Translations under genes and position numbers: made by a program | The notes under the pieces: generated by a model | What the model saw: only the letters and a program-made list of their open reading frames with translations | Told to the model about the DNA's origin: nothing | Databases searched by the model: none | Shown here: one piece after another, positions 23,119 through 32,984 of the stretch | How the letters are laid out: the number at the start of each line of letters is the position of its first letter | Numbering within the stretch: position 1 is the stretch's first letter | Assembly: GCA_947034885.2 (NCBI GenBank) | Contig: OX344756.2 | Coordinates: 14,194,098 to 14,258,097 of the forward strand | Reading direction: 5' to 3' | Origin: Thuidium tamariscinum | Taxonomy: Eukaryota; Streptophyta; Bryopsida; Hypnales; Thuidiaceae | DNA length: 64,000 nt

Positions 23119-23832
23119 TTTTGATGAATGTTGTAGTGATCAGCGTTCCCCTTTATCAAACTTTGTAGGGAACACATTGGGAACTCATGGTGACAAACCG
23201 GGTCCTTTTTTCCTATTGCCCACCAAACTTTGGCTCTGGGGAGGTTAATAAAACCTTCTAAGTTCTAATTTCAGTTAAATTAGAGTTTGTTTGTTGTTTT
23301 CAATTTATTTTTTGGAGTATGTTGAAAACAAATAAATGTTTGAATCCAACATTGGGATTTTAGAGTGTTGAAGCTAGAAGGTAGAACATATGTTTGCAAA
23401 AAAGGCTAGTGTATTGTCAATTTCCTAGGCATTGTGTCATTGCAAGATTTGTTTGGGTCTATTCCACACATTTTTTTGAAGTGAAATTTGGTAGGCATAT
23501 GTACAATTGTATTCTCATTATGTCAAAAAATTTAATTCAAAGTTTTCATTGTAAGAAAATTCCACAAATGGTGGTCAAAGCCAGCTGAAATTATAGGGCA
23601 GCATTCAAAAAAACTTTTCTTAAAAGTTTGAATGCTCATATCTTTCAATCCATACAGTCAAACTTGATGAAATTATTACTAAATCTTTCTAAACAAGTAA
23701 AGTACAAGATCCTATGGTTATATTTCCAAAAAAAGATTTCTTTTAGTTTTTTTAGCAAATGCAATAGAAACGGCAGTTTTTAGCACTTGGTTTTTGATAG
23801 AAAAATGGCCATGGTCCTTTAGGGGTTAAAGG

Positions 23833-24793
23833 CACAGTTGCTAGTATGTGATCATAGAAGTGTGAGCTTATGAGCCTCAAAGATTATGCACCTATAATAT
23901 AGGTGCTTATACTATAGAAACCTTTTATGATAAGAGTATATTTATACTATAGGTGGATGATTGCCAGAAAGACCAGTACTATTTTGCGTCACATTTTGAA
24001 TGACGGAGTTGTTATTGATTATAACTTTTAAAGTATGAACCATATTAACTTGAAATTTTGACTAAAGATGTCTAATATGACAAAAATCAAATTTCTTATT
24101 TTTCAGAATTTTTAAAAAATCATCTAATAATTAAATTTCAATTAAGCTAATTTGTCACACTTTGCGGTTTAGGATTTTTTAGTATTAGGGAGCATCCAAA
24201 ATTAATGATCTAAAGCTGAAATTTTTGTGGCCTATTCCCATAATAGGTAGGCATGTTTCTACCAAAGTAAATCTCAAAAATCATTATTCTCTTTCTTCTA
24301 CATGTGCGCAAATAGGCCTCCCTTGCACGCATACTTTTGAACATTTAAGATGGTTTTGAGATCATTCTTTTAGTGAAATCTCTTCATCATAAAGTTTTCC
24401 CAAATTTAAAATTTTTATTTATTTTTTAATTCCTTTTCCTATTTTTTACAAATTAAAATGTCAAAATACCTATTTTTATGAAAATTTGCACTTTTCTAGT
24501 TCTCCTACTTAGAGAATTTTTCTACACTTTTACTTCCTAGGGTACCTTCTTCTTAGAGGTATATACATAAAACATATTTTTTAGATTTTTTTTAAATTGT
24601 TTTTCTAATTATACAGTACTCCCGAAAATTTCAACAGTATTGTGGAAAACGCTACATAAATCAGTCGGTCTTTCTTGCAATGACCCAAGTACCTATATTA
24701 TAGGTGTTTTTACTATAAACACCTTCAAAGGTGGTAGTATATCTACTTATATACATATTAGAAGCTTACATGCTCACACACTAGCATCGTTGG
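23833..24793. mobile_element. MITE Z with 9-bp target duplication, nested in copy i
   Basis: Imperfect terminal inverted repeats contain TGCTAGTATGTGATCAT at the left and, mirrored, TGCTAGTGTGTGAGCAT at the right. The right flank is TTTTAAAGG (24794-24802). The left copy of the same 9-mer is split by T8 into TTTTAA (21542-21547) and TTAAAGG (23826-23832). A 9-bp duplication suggests a Mutator-like element. It contains family G copy j. No coding capacity is seen. Confidence 0.7.
23955..24686 (+). mobile_element. Family G MITE, copy j, nested in Z
   Basis: Begins GGATGATTGCCAGAAAGACC and ends GTCTTTCTTGCAATGACCC, 732 bp, with flanks AGGT and AAGT (one mismatch). Confidence 0.75.
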
Positions 24794-24929
24794 TTTTAAA
24801 GGTATATACATAAGCCATATTTTAAAAATTTTAAGAAAATTAGTTTTCTAATTTTAAAGTACTCTAGAAAAATTCATGAGTATTATTGCAAAATACAACA
24901 AATAGTAAAAGTGTTTTTTACAATCACCC

Positions 24930-26088
24930 ATTTGTATGAAAGTAAAGTGATTTTTACAAAAGTACTTAAGTTTGAGCATTATGGAGGATGAATGTGTACA
25001 GGGAGGACACTCTCACTACATTTGGGGGATTCACATGCAGCGGAGGGGTATTTTTTGGGGGCCTATTTACCTCCTAGGTAACATGAAAAAGTCCCCTATC
25101 ATTACCTAATGCAGAAATTTTTTGTACATAATCATAGGTGTCATTACTTATAATATGTAAATCAATGCAATTTTTTGTAGTCTATATTTTTGTAAGTAAA
25201 AAAACTAAATAAAAAATTGATGAAAAAATAAAAGAGATACGGAAAAAATTCATAGAAAAAAAGATTCAATTTTTCAACGCCATTTAGTATGAATGAATCA
25301 AACACAAAACATTAGAATTGAAAGCAATATTCAACAATTAGAAGTCAAATGAAGACATTGTTCAAAAACACAAGGCCGAAGTCAATGAAAGTACTAAATG
25401 TCTAAAGTACTGAAAATGTGCTTCAATATCAAAATGTGGACAAGAAGAAATGTCTACTAGCAAATGAAAAAACTACAATAATAACATCCTGCTACATTTT
25501 TGATACACTTGTGCATTTGAAAAAAATTCAATCTACCATTTGCCATACAAAACTCCTACATTTAGAAATGCACCCTGATTTGCTATAACTGATTAGACTA
25601 GCACCTGTCAATCAAAATGAAAGAAATAAAAAAATGAGAGTAATATTGAGCCTTCGATGAGTAGAAAACACGCAATGGGTAGTCCAAAACTCTAAGTTTG
25701 TGAAATCACACCTTTATCCACTATTTTGAGTTTCATCTTGTAACTCTGATCTACAAGTACTATACTATAAGTCTAACATAGTACTATACTATAATTTTGA
25801 TGTTGTACAAATACACCCTACTAAATACAATTTTTTGGATTCAATTCTTTTGTCCCTAAATTACATGTACCTAAAAACTAATGAACCATATTTTTGGCTA
25901 CCTACATTACTTATAATGGACTTGTTACTTTTAATGTCTTCTATTTTATATATAATTTTTTTATAAGTACTTTTAAATATTATTCAAAATGAATTAAATC
26001 CACCCTATATTCTGCTGCACATAAATTGCTAAAATGCGGGAAGTGTCCTCCTGTGTGAATGTGATAAATAGTTTGTTTTTTCTACATC
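24930..26088. other. AT-rich intergenic DNA
   Basis: About 1.15 kb with no gene, repeat boundary or regulatory signal recognised. Confidence 0.4.
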
Positions 26089-26407
26089 CATTAGAGAAGT
26101 TTTGGGCTTTTGGAAGACTATAAGTTTCCAAAAATTGGACACGCTGCCGCATTAGCAATTTAACATGGTTAGAAGACTCCAAGTTGAAAGTGAGGTATAG
26201 TTGAAATTATTTTTACTAATTCTTATATTTTTTTTAAAATTTTAAAAATCATTTTTAAAATTTTAAATATATTTTTAAATTTTTTAAATTTTTTTTATCT
26301 TGTTAAATTTGAAAATTCATATTAGTAGGGGCTGGTTTATAGTAGTGGGAACAATTTTAGGGAAAAACCTAGAAACAACCTCTCGGAAGCCAAAAACTCC
26401 TCTAATG
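26089..26407 (+). mobile_element. MITE family E, copy 4
   Basis: Begins CATTAGAGAAGTTTTGGGC and ends CCAAAAACTCCTCTAATG. It has the internal order seen in the other copies: GACTATAAGTTTCC near the left and GTGGGAACAATTTTAGGG near the right. Copies 1-3 are at 44331-44631, 48314-48645 and 50647-50884. The superfamily is unassigned. Confidence 0.65.
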
Positions 26408-26597
26408 TTTCACTTTATACCTTTCATTTGGATTAGTCTTGTATGCAGTGCAAATTCTAACTGCAGTATTTGTAAATATTCTCAAACGATGAATGTAATT
26501 CTTATCATTAATGTACATTTATCCATTAAAAGAAAAATGTAGCCTGAAGAAGATTACAAAATTAGAATAGCATTGCCATCACCTGATTCAAATTTTT

Positions 26598-26604
26598 AAA
26601 AAAA

Positions 26605-26675
<71 letters not shown>
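26598..26675. repeat. Poly-A followed by (TA)n microsatellite
   Basis: About 24 A residues run directly into about 26 TA dinucleotides. Confidence 0.95.
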
Positions 26676-26677
<2 letters not shown>

Positions 26678-26869
26678 AATTTAATAATTGCAATCCTTGC
26701 TAGCCAAAATTTGACCAACTAAAACTGTTAGGTGTGCAATTCCTATATTATATGGCCTTGATTATAATAATTTATAATACATTTTGGTCCATTTTCATAC
26801 GATAGTATTTGTTTTAATGTAGAAATTTTTTTAACCTTTTATCAAGAAATCCAAAATTGTAATTGTATA

Positions 26870-27464
26870 CTCCCTCCGTCCCAAAATGATTCCTATTAGA
26901 CAAAATGTCTTGGATTATTTAAGCTTGAAAATAATAATTTTAAAAATCTATTTTTTCCTATAACTAAAATTTGATATTTTCTTCCTATCCAAGAAATTTC
27001 AATTCTAAGTTAGTTTTTGAAATGTTGTTATTTGATGTTAAAAAGTGAGATTTTAGGGACCTTCTTAGGGAGCACTACTAGCCATTGATTTAGCTTGCAT
27101 GGTATAATTCCCACACTGCATAACCTTGCATTAGGCTCCTTTTTTTGTTCTTAAACTAATGGGCCATAAATTGATCATGATGAGGGCCTTTCCATACAAT
27201 CCATGCTATTTGCCCAAATTAGATGGCTTACATCAAGGTACACAATAACCGCTTACAAAATGCTTGAATTAGGTGGTTTGGAATAAGGTTTTGGATTTTG
27301 ATTGGAAGTCAGATGGGGCGAGTTTGAGAGGGAGATGGAACAAGGCTTAAAATAATATTTTCAACTACAATAAAGTATTCCGACCAAATTATAAAACAGG
27401 ACTATAGAACTCCTAAGACTTCATTTGTGGGCCCTTGATGAAGGTCATTTTGGGATGGAGGGAG
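26870..27464. mobile_element. Stowaway (Tc1/mariner-type) MITE
   Basis: Inverted termini CTCCCTCCGTCCCAAAATGA and TCATTTTGGGATGGAGGGAG (one mismatch) are flanked by TA at 26868-26869 and 27465-27466. This is the classic plant Stowaway signature. It is 595 bp with no transposase. Repeat R copy 1 supplies the empty site (AATTATGTATATGAAATGG). Confidence 0.9.
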
Positions 27465-27740
27465 TACATGATATGAATATTTTTTGAAGACAAAAATAGC
27501 ATGAAAGAGCTACTTATTTGAAGAGGTTTTTTTATACATGTATCATGAGACAAGCTATTCAATTTGGTGGACTTTTTAATATTTGTTTTATAAAAAATAA
27601 AATACTATAAATGAATTTTTGTTTTAATTGGAGTGAACTACTTTTATAGATTTTTAAAAACTATTCATAAGTATTATGATTCTTTACATAGATTGTGAAT
27701 TTTCTTGGTAATACATACACAACCTTACATTTTCTACATT

Positions 27741-28395
27741 GGATGATTGCAAGAAACACTTGTACTATTTGTTGCATTTTTTATTTTCAACATTTTAGTA
27801 ATTTTGTACTATAAGTCACCTTTTGTATTATTGGGGGCATTAAATATGAAATCTAAATAGTCAATTGGATTTCACATCTATTATTTTAACAATTTGTCAT
27901 GTTCATCATCAAAAGGCTAGGATGGATGGCATAACCTAATTTGCCATAAAAAAAATAGTTCACATTAATAGATTGGAGGCACTCTAAGCCCACAAGTAGT
28001 ACTATAGTGTATTTTTGTGTGCCTTGAAATACTATTTTCAACCATAGGCTTCAATTTCCATAAGAAAATGAAACTTCTATATTTCTATTTTTTTTAAATT
28101 AGAAAATGCAATTGAAATTATTATTATAAAATTTGCCATTGTTACCAACTAAGAGCAAAAAAATAAGATAAAAGCCAAAACTAAATAACCATTTTTTATT
28201 CAACATAATTCAACCTAAATATAGTACTATTTAGGTCAATGTCACATATATTTGGAATATATTTTTCTATTGCTTTAGAAAACTTACTTATGAATTTCAT
28301 GTTTATTCAATCAATTTTACAATACTTATGGCACAAAACAACTTTGGCAATGAATATGTGACAAAAATTAGGACAAGTGTTTTTTGCAACCATCC
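27741..28395 (-). mobile_element. Family G MITE, copy l, nested in repeat R
   Basis: Begins GGATGATTGCAAGAAACACT and ends AAGTGTTTTTTGCAACCATCC, 655 bp. The flanks are CATT and TATT, and repeat R copy 1 reads through the site (CAACATTTTTTAATTTTC). Confidence 0.75.
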
Positions 28396-28520
28396 TATTT
28401 AATTTTGTTTAATTTGGTCTTCATCTTGTCTTTTTAGTTTTCTTAATTTGATATAGTTTTTACAAAAGCTAACAAGCCATCATCTATGCCATTTTAATAC
28501 TAATGACCCTTGTGTATAGT

Positions 28521-29298
28521 ACAATAATCATTTACTTGAGGAAATATGAATGGTCAATTTCATTAAATTAGCACAATTTTAGTGTCCAAAAGTGTGACAT
28601 GTATATAATTGAAGGTCTAAAATATAGAATAGTTACCAATTCATATTTTACAATGCTTTTAAAAAGGTGTTGTAGTGGAATATCACCAATTTAACAAAAT
28701 TGATGTTATAGACTACAACAAAAATGAGGCATTCAACCAAGCATCCATCCAAATATGTGCAAAATGTATTTTATGAATGTATGTGACACTAATTATCAAA
28801 TTCACGTTGTTTTATATTATTTCAGGTTAAGAGATTATTGTATTGTTTTGATTTCTATTATATTTGTTTTTGTAGTGACACTAATGTTGACATTGTTGCA
28901 CTTTTTCTATCAAGATAAATAAAGATAAATTGGTAAATTAGTGTAGCTAATTAAAAGTATGTCACAATTACTATCAAGCATCGAAATTCACTTAGTCAAG
29001 TGCAAGACTAGAATTGAAAGATGGCGGAAAAATCCAGCTCATCAAACATCCAAAGGAAAGAACTACAAAAATAGTGAATTAGATTGTCCCTACTAATTTT
29101 TCAACATATAAAACTATGTGGATATTATTAGTTATTGTACTAGAATGTACTATCTACTTTTAAATTTAGGATTGTTGTAATTGGGACTCACTAACCTCCA
29201 TGTGTATGAATCAAAATCCTTTTAGAAATATTTGTTGACTTTGATGGCTTGAAAAGTAAGTAACTTCCTTGATGTAAGGCTTGCAACCTAATTGTCAA
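28521..29298. other. AT-rich intergenic DNA
   Basis: No gene or repeat boundary is recognised. Confidence 0.4.
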
Positions 29299-29956
29299 GG
29301 GTGATTGCTTGAAACATTTGTACTATTTTCTATCACATGCCTCCAGCTAATTATTTTTTTGGTGATAATTTTTGCATTTTGGCTCTAATGACTTGAAATT
29401 TACAGACAAGGTACTTATGTGAGTACTTATGACTAATGGACACCTTACCAAATTTATAGAAGTTTTAAAAATATGTTTTACTATCCCAAATAGCCTTTGA
29501 TTAAATGTCACATTTACCACTTTTGGATTTTTTTCAACAAAATAAAACCTATAGAAATGAATTTGGAGATGAATTTTGGAAGAAATGGTTTTGTAGTATA
29601 CTTTTAGCTATTAGTGCTCAAAGTATTTCTTAAAAGTATTTAGTGCTTTTTTTGGTGGATGACCATCTCCACAAGGTTCTTTCAAATGGCCAATTTCTAT
29701 TTCTATTTTTATTCTTTATTATTTAAAATATCAAAGTACCTATGTTATTAAGATTTGGCACTTTTCTAGTTCTCTTACTTAGAATTTTTCTATGATTTTC
29801 CTTTGGTGTTTACCTTCACCTTATGGATGTATAATGCATTGGTTGTAATTTCTTTTTAAATTAAAAATTATTTTCTTAATTTTAAAGCATTCCAAAAAAA
29901 AGATGTAAGTATTATAATACCGCAACAAAATTGATAGGTGTTTTGTGCAATCATCC
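29299..29956 (+). mobile_element. Family G MITE, copy m
   Basis: Begins GGGTGATTGCTTGAAACATT and ends AGGTGTTTTGTGCAATCATCC, 658 bp, with flanks TCAA and TTAA. It is a shorter, more diverged copy, similar in length to copy l. Confidence 0.7.
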
Positions 29957-30225
29957 TTAAGGCAACCTAATTTCACTATTTTATGTAGATTGTAGAGCTT
30001 TATGGACAATATTTGTCAGAATTTTTGATTGTAGAAATAAATTACTTTAATGAAATTGATCATAGAGGGAAGGAGTGAAAATCCTAGCCTAGCAGTGCAC
30101 AACATTTATTTATGGGTGACATGCAACATGCATACTGATTTGCATAACTATGAGCACAACAAGCTAATGTAAATGTCGCAATGAGTCACATGGATATGGC
30201 CAATACAACGGACTACTGATGCTTA

Positions 30226-30618
30226 GAGCATCACCACCCGTCTGGCAAAATGCTGGCTTGCAAAATGCAGAGCCATCCACTTTGCCAGTTGGGTGGTGAG
30301 CTGCGCCCCACCCGCTCTGCATTTTGCAGGCGGGTTTGGGAAATTTATTTTGGAGGCCAGATGCCCTGAGATCCAGGCGCTCAACCTGGAGGCTTGTTGG
30401 CTCTGCGATACAGGGAGGAAAATTGGGTTTTGTCTCTTCATGTTTGGAGGCCGGTTTGGAGGCCGCACTCTGGCCTCCAAAAGGTCCTTGTTTTGCAGGC
30501 CAGCCACCACTTCCAAGCCAGGCCCGGAGAGAGGTCATCCGTTTTGGAGGACGGGTGGGGCAATTTTGGAGGCCGCCGGAGAGAGGCCATCCGTTTTGGA
30601 GGACGGGTGGTGATGCTC
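30226..30618. mobile_element. GC-rich PIF/Harbinger-type MITE, copy 3
   Basis: Inverted termini GAGCATCACCACCCGTC and GACGGGTGGTGATGCTC are flanked by TTA at 30223-30225 and 30619-30621. The 393-bp element is strikingly GC-rich for this window and contains an internal duplication of CATCCGTTTTGGAGGACGGG. Long ORFs on both strands here, up to 177 codons, result from its base composition and symmetry and are not genes. Confidence 0.8.
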
Positions 30619-30621
30619 TTA

Positions 30622-31273
30622 CACAGTACTTGTAACAGCTCTCAAATTTCATTCTCATGAATCTGGTCTCTGTCCATGACATGGGTGAACAAATCATGCT
30701 TGCACATCATCAAATAACACAAAAATGGTAATTCAGATCCCTCAAATTTTTAGCATTCAAGTGAACCAAGCACTAAAATCTGCTGGACCTGTGTAAATCT
30801 GAGGTTCCCAGCAAGCACCTCGGAAAGATAGAATCTCTGCAAATATTACTTTTCAACCAAAACGATGTTCAAACCGGCATTAGAGTAACTTTGCCAATCA
30901 CCATGTGCAGAGCAAATTCAAATTCTATTCTACAACTCAGTAGGCACTTGCAAGCTATCAAATTTGGCACAATTATTCAGTGTCACGTTAAACTTGAGTC
31001 CATAAAAAATTACAAAATTTTTTTTCTTGGCTTACTAATTTTGTTGTAACTTGAAAACAACATGTATAGAAAAAATAACACAGCCCTTCACTGCACACTG
31101 TACAATGATTGTGTGGTGGTCTGGTTCCTTGTTCAATTAGCATACGATGATTAACAGTACTTCTGCCATAAGAAGCAGTGTTAGTGTCTGATTTTGGGAT
31201 GCATCCAGTTAATGGTGGGTTTATTCTAACTGAAATTAAAACTGAAAAGTTTTCCAAAGGAAACTAGAAAATG
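30622..31273. other. Intergenic DNA
   Basis: About 650 bp with no recognised feature. Confidence 0.4.
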
Positions 31274-31275
31274 TA

Positions 31276-31499
31276 CTACCCCCTCCCAAATTAAGTCTAC
31301 TAGATTAACCTCACGTTTTTTAAGGTAGTTTTGAATGGATCATCTAGAGGCTTTTTTTTTGGTCCAATTTTATTAAAGTTGCAGATGAATGCATGCATTT
31401 TTCTTCATTGATTCTGGTGATATAAAATTTGGACCTTCTGAATTTTCACTTTTCACAATATCAAACATTTTCTACAACACTTATTTGGGACGGAGGGAG
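31276..31499. mobile_element. Stowaway MITE, short copy
   Basis: The right terminus ATTTGGGACGGAGGGAG and a slightly damaged left terminus (CTACCCCCTCCCAAATTAAG) are flanked by TA at 31274-31275 and 31500-31501. It is 224 bp, with the plant Stowaway signature. Confidence 0.8.
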
Positions 31500-31790
31500 T
31501 ATAACCTTACCAGAGTAACCAGTCACACATTCAAGTAACCCGTCACACATTCAAGTACTTCATATTCATTACTTAAAAAGAAAACTTGAGCCATCACTGC
31601 TAATTAGTACTCTGTATTTGTACTTCTAGAAACACATTTTCAAAGTTCTTAATTAATTACCACGCACATGAAATCTCGAGTTCAGATCGAATACAAAATT
31701 ACAAACGGTTTCGATACCCACATGGAAAAAAATCCCCTTAATTTGCTTGATAAATTACAAGGCGAGGGACTCATAGCTTGCTATCAAAGA

Positions 31791-31994
31791 TTAATTTCCA
31801 GGTTCGTAATTGAACTTATCCCACAATTCAAAGCATTTGTCACTTCGCTTGGGCGGACCGTTGCTTGCAAGAGCACCTGGAACATCAAATCCCCGATCAA
31901 ATCTCGGTTGCCCTCCACCAATTTGTGCTCCTCCAATGCCTCCAGCGGGAAGTACATCACCCATTCCTCCCAATCCTGCACCTTGTCGATCCAT
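31791..31994 (-). CDS. Small Gly-rich protein, family member B
   Basis: This ORF of 67 codons has an ATG in a fair context (GAAGAATGGATC). Residues 1-28 are Gly/Ala-rich. QPRFD follows at 29-33, then GPPKRSDKCFELWDKF at 46-61. Sixteen C-terminal positions align with copy A (GPPKKTDKSFVIWDYL) and with copy C (GPLPRKSNGSYELLPK) after one gap. It has no signal peptide or membrane segment. An intact copia element on the same strand starts 557 bp upstream, just beyond a possible TATA box. The W-D-x-F ending loosely recalls the start of BED zinc fingers, but the Cys/His ligands are absent. The function is unknown, and it could be a first exon. Confidence 0.5.
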   Translation of the reverse strand: MDRQGAGLGGMGDVLPAGGIGGAQIGGGQPRFDRGFDVPGALASNGPPKRSDKCFELWDKFNYEPGN

Positions 31995-32550
31995 TCTTCA
32001 CTTTCTCTCTAGTCTTGAGCAATGCAACCGGTCAGTCTGTAATTCAAACAACGTAGCTCCTCTTCGACTGCCAGCAAAATCCTTAAAAAGAAACACGTTC
32101 TATGATCAATTAATTTCGTTAAGTTGGGCTGTATTTCAATACTCTAGCACCTTTCAGAACGCGCATTCAGAAATATATGTACTCGTACTTATCCTAGATT
32201 GTGGTATAAGTCACAATTTTGCCACTGAATTCGTGCCAATTTATTGGAAATCGACCACAACTAGGTACTCGTACTTACCGTAACAACTCAACAGTTAAGG
32301 TCATGAACACAACACCCACAATAGCAAGTAAATCTGCAAAGTCTGTAATCGATCGAACCAACTGGTAGCAATGATCTAGCTAGACAGAATTGGAATCCAA
32401 AGAGGTACGTTGTTAATTAGCAATCCAGTTCAATTCACTTCGTGAATTAAACAGCTAGAATCTCAGTAAGCGCGCAACTATATATAATCAATGCTAGTTC
32501 GACCAATCGAGAGCTGTTTGATTTAGCTGTCGATCTAGAACAAGTGAGAC
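31995..32550. other. Proximal upstream region of copy B
   Basis: A less AT-rich island segment between the proposed ATG of copy B and the copia element. The duplicated pentamer GAGAC at 32546-32550 marks the insertion site. Before insertion this stretch was contiguous with 37654 onward. Confidence 0.45.
32479..32487 (-). promoter_or_regulatory. Possible TATA box upstream of copy B
   Basis: On the minus strand the context is GATTATATATAGTTGC, about 490 bp before the proposed ATG and about 65 bp inside the copia insertion point. Confidence 0.35.
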
Positions 32551-32792
32551 TGTTGAACATATATATATAAGATTCTACAGATAAATCTGAAGTACTAGAG
32601 AGGAGAAGAAGCTAGACTATAGTACGGAGAACTAAACAATGATAAATCTAAGATCATAATAGAATGATGGACACAGGACGAGCCTGTTCTTTTATACTGT
32701 AAACTACTAAGAGAGGTAGATCTGAAACTGAGGATAAAAGTAATAGTAACAATATCTAACGTTCACAAGTTGAAGCTACAGTAGTTCCAACA
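32551..32792 (-). repeat. 3' LTR of the copia element
   Basis: Identical to the 5' LTR except at 32639 (A here, G at 37495). It contains a TATA-like TATAAAAG on the minus strand at 32689-32696. Being the LTR nearest to copy B and on the same strand, it could drive read-through transcription toward that ORF. Confidence 0.97.
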
Positions 32793-32801
32793 CCCTCCCT
32801 C
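32793..32801 (-). promoter_or_regulatory. Polypurine tract
   Basis: On the minus strand this reads GAGGGAGGG directly before the 3' LTR, the expected site for priming plus-strand DNA synthesis. Confidence 0.85.
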
Positions 32802-32984
32802 AACTTGAGCAACGTGTTGTCGAGCAGTGATAGAAATGCAGCAGCGATTGATGATCCAAAGTTGCAGTCGATTCATTTTCAGAGGGGCAGCAAGAAGTTG
32901 AAGAGTCGACTGTTCACAAAGGTGAACATAAATTGCTATTTGACGTAACAACCTCCACCCAAGCATTTGAAATAAACCACGGAT

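Larger units (their letters stand above)
21544..23829 (-). mobile_element. TTAA-flanked MITE (family T), copy T8, with internal insertions
   Basis: Begins TTAACTCCTAAAGGACC and ends GGTCCTTTAGGGGTTAA, and is the inverse of T1. The left end shares TTAACYCCTAAAGGACC and the CCCCTCG block, and the right 240 bp matches T1's left part. It is longer than T1 because it holds copy k (21603-22333) and a duplicated Helitron-like segment (22754-23118). The TTAA on both sides corresponds to a single TTAA in other family G copies (CTTCTTAAAGGTATATAC), showing directly that TTAA is duplicated on insertion. Confidence 0.75.
20927..24929 (+). mobile_element. Family G MITE, copy i, host of a transposon nest
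   Basis: The left part (20927-21547) begins GGGTGATTGCAAGAAACACT. The right part (24794-24929) resumes with TTTTAAAGGTATATACATAA and ends TTTTTTACAATCACCC. Together they reconstruct about one ordinary family G element. Between them lie family T copy T8 (21544-23829) and element Z (23833-24793). The flanking tetramers are ACTT and ATTT, so the outer duplication has aged. Confidence 0.75.
26730..28520 (+). repeat. Dispersed repeat R, copy 2, with two insertions
   Basis: Starts AGGTGTGCAATTCC and is homologous to 275-1057. It is interrupted by a Stowaway (26870-27464) and by family G copy l (27741-28395). Copies 1 and 3 lack both at the equivalent sites. The right terminus is degenerate. Confidence 0.65.

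Noticed and set aside
30164..30697. 177-codon minus-strand ORF and overlapping plus-strand ORFs
   Set aside because: They coincide with the GC-rich MITE at 30226-30618. Long frames on both strands and inverted symmetry explain them.
31791..31994. Copy B as the start of a BED zinc finger (hAT transposase)
   Set aside because: Only the aromatic ending is reminiscent. No Cys/His ligands or downstream transposase sequence follow.
32763..32966. 67-codon ORF between the copia stop codon and the 3' LTR
   Set aside because: It lies in the non-coding 3' region over the purine tract and has no homology to known copia products.
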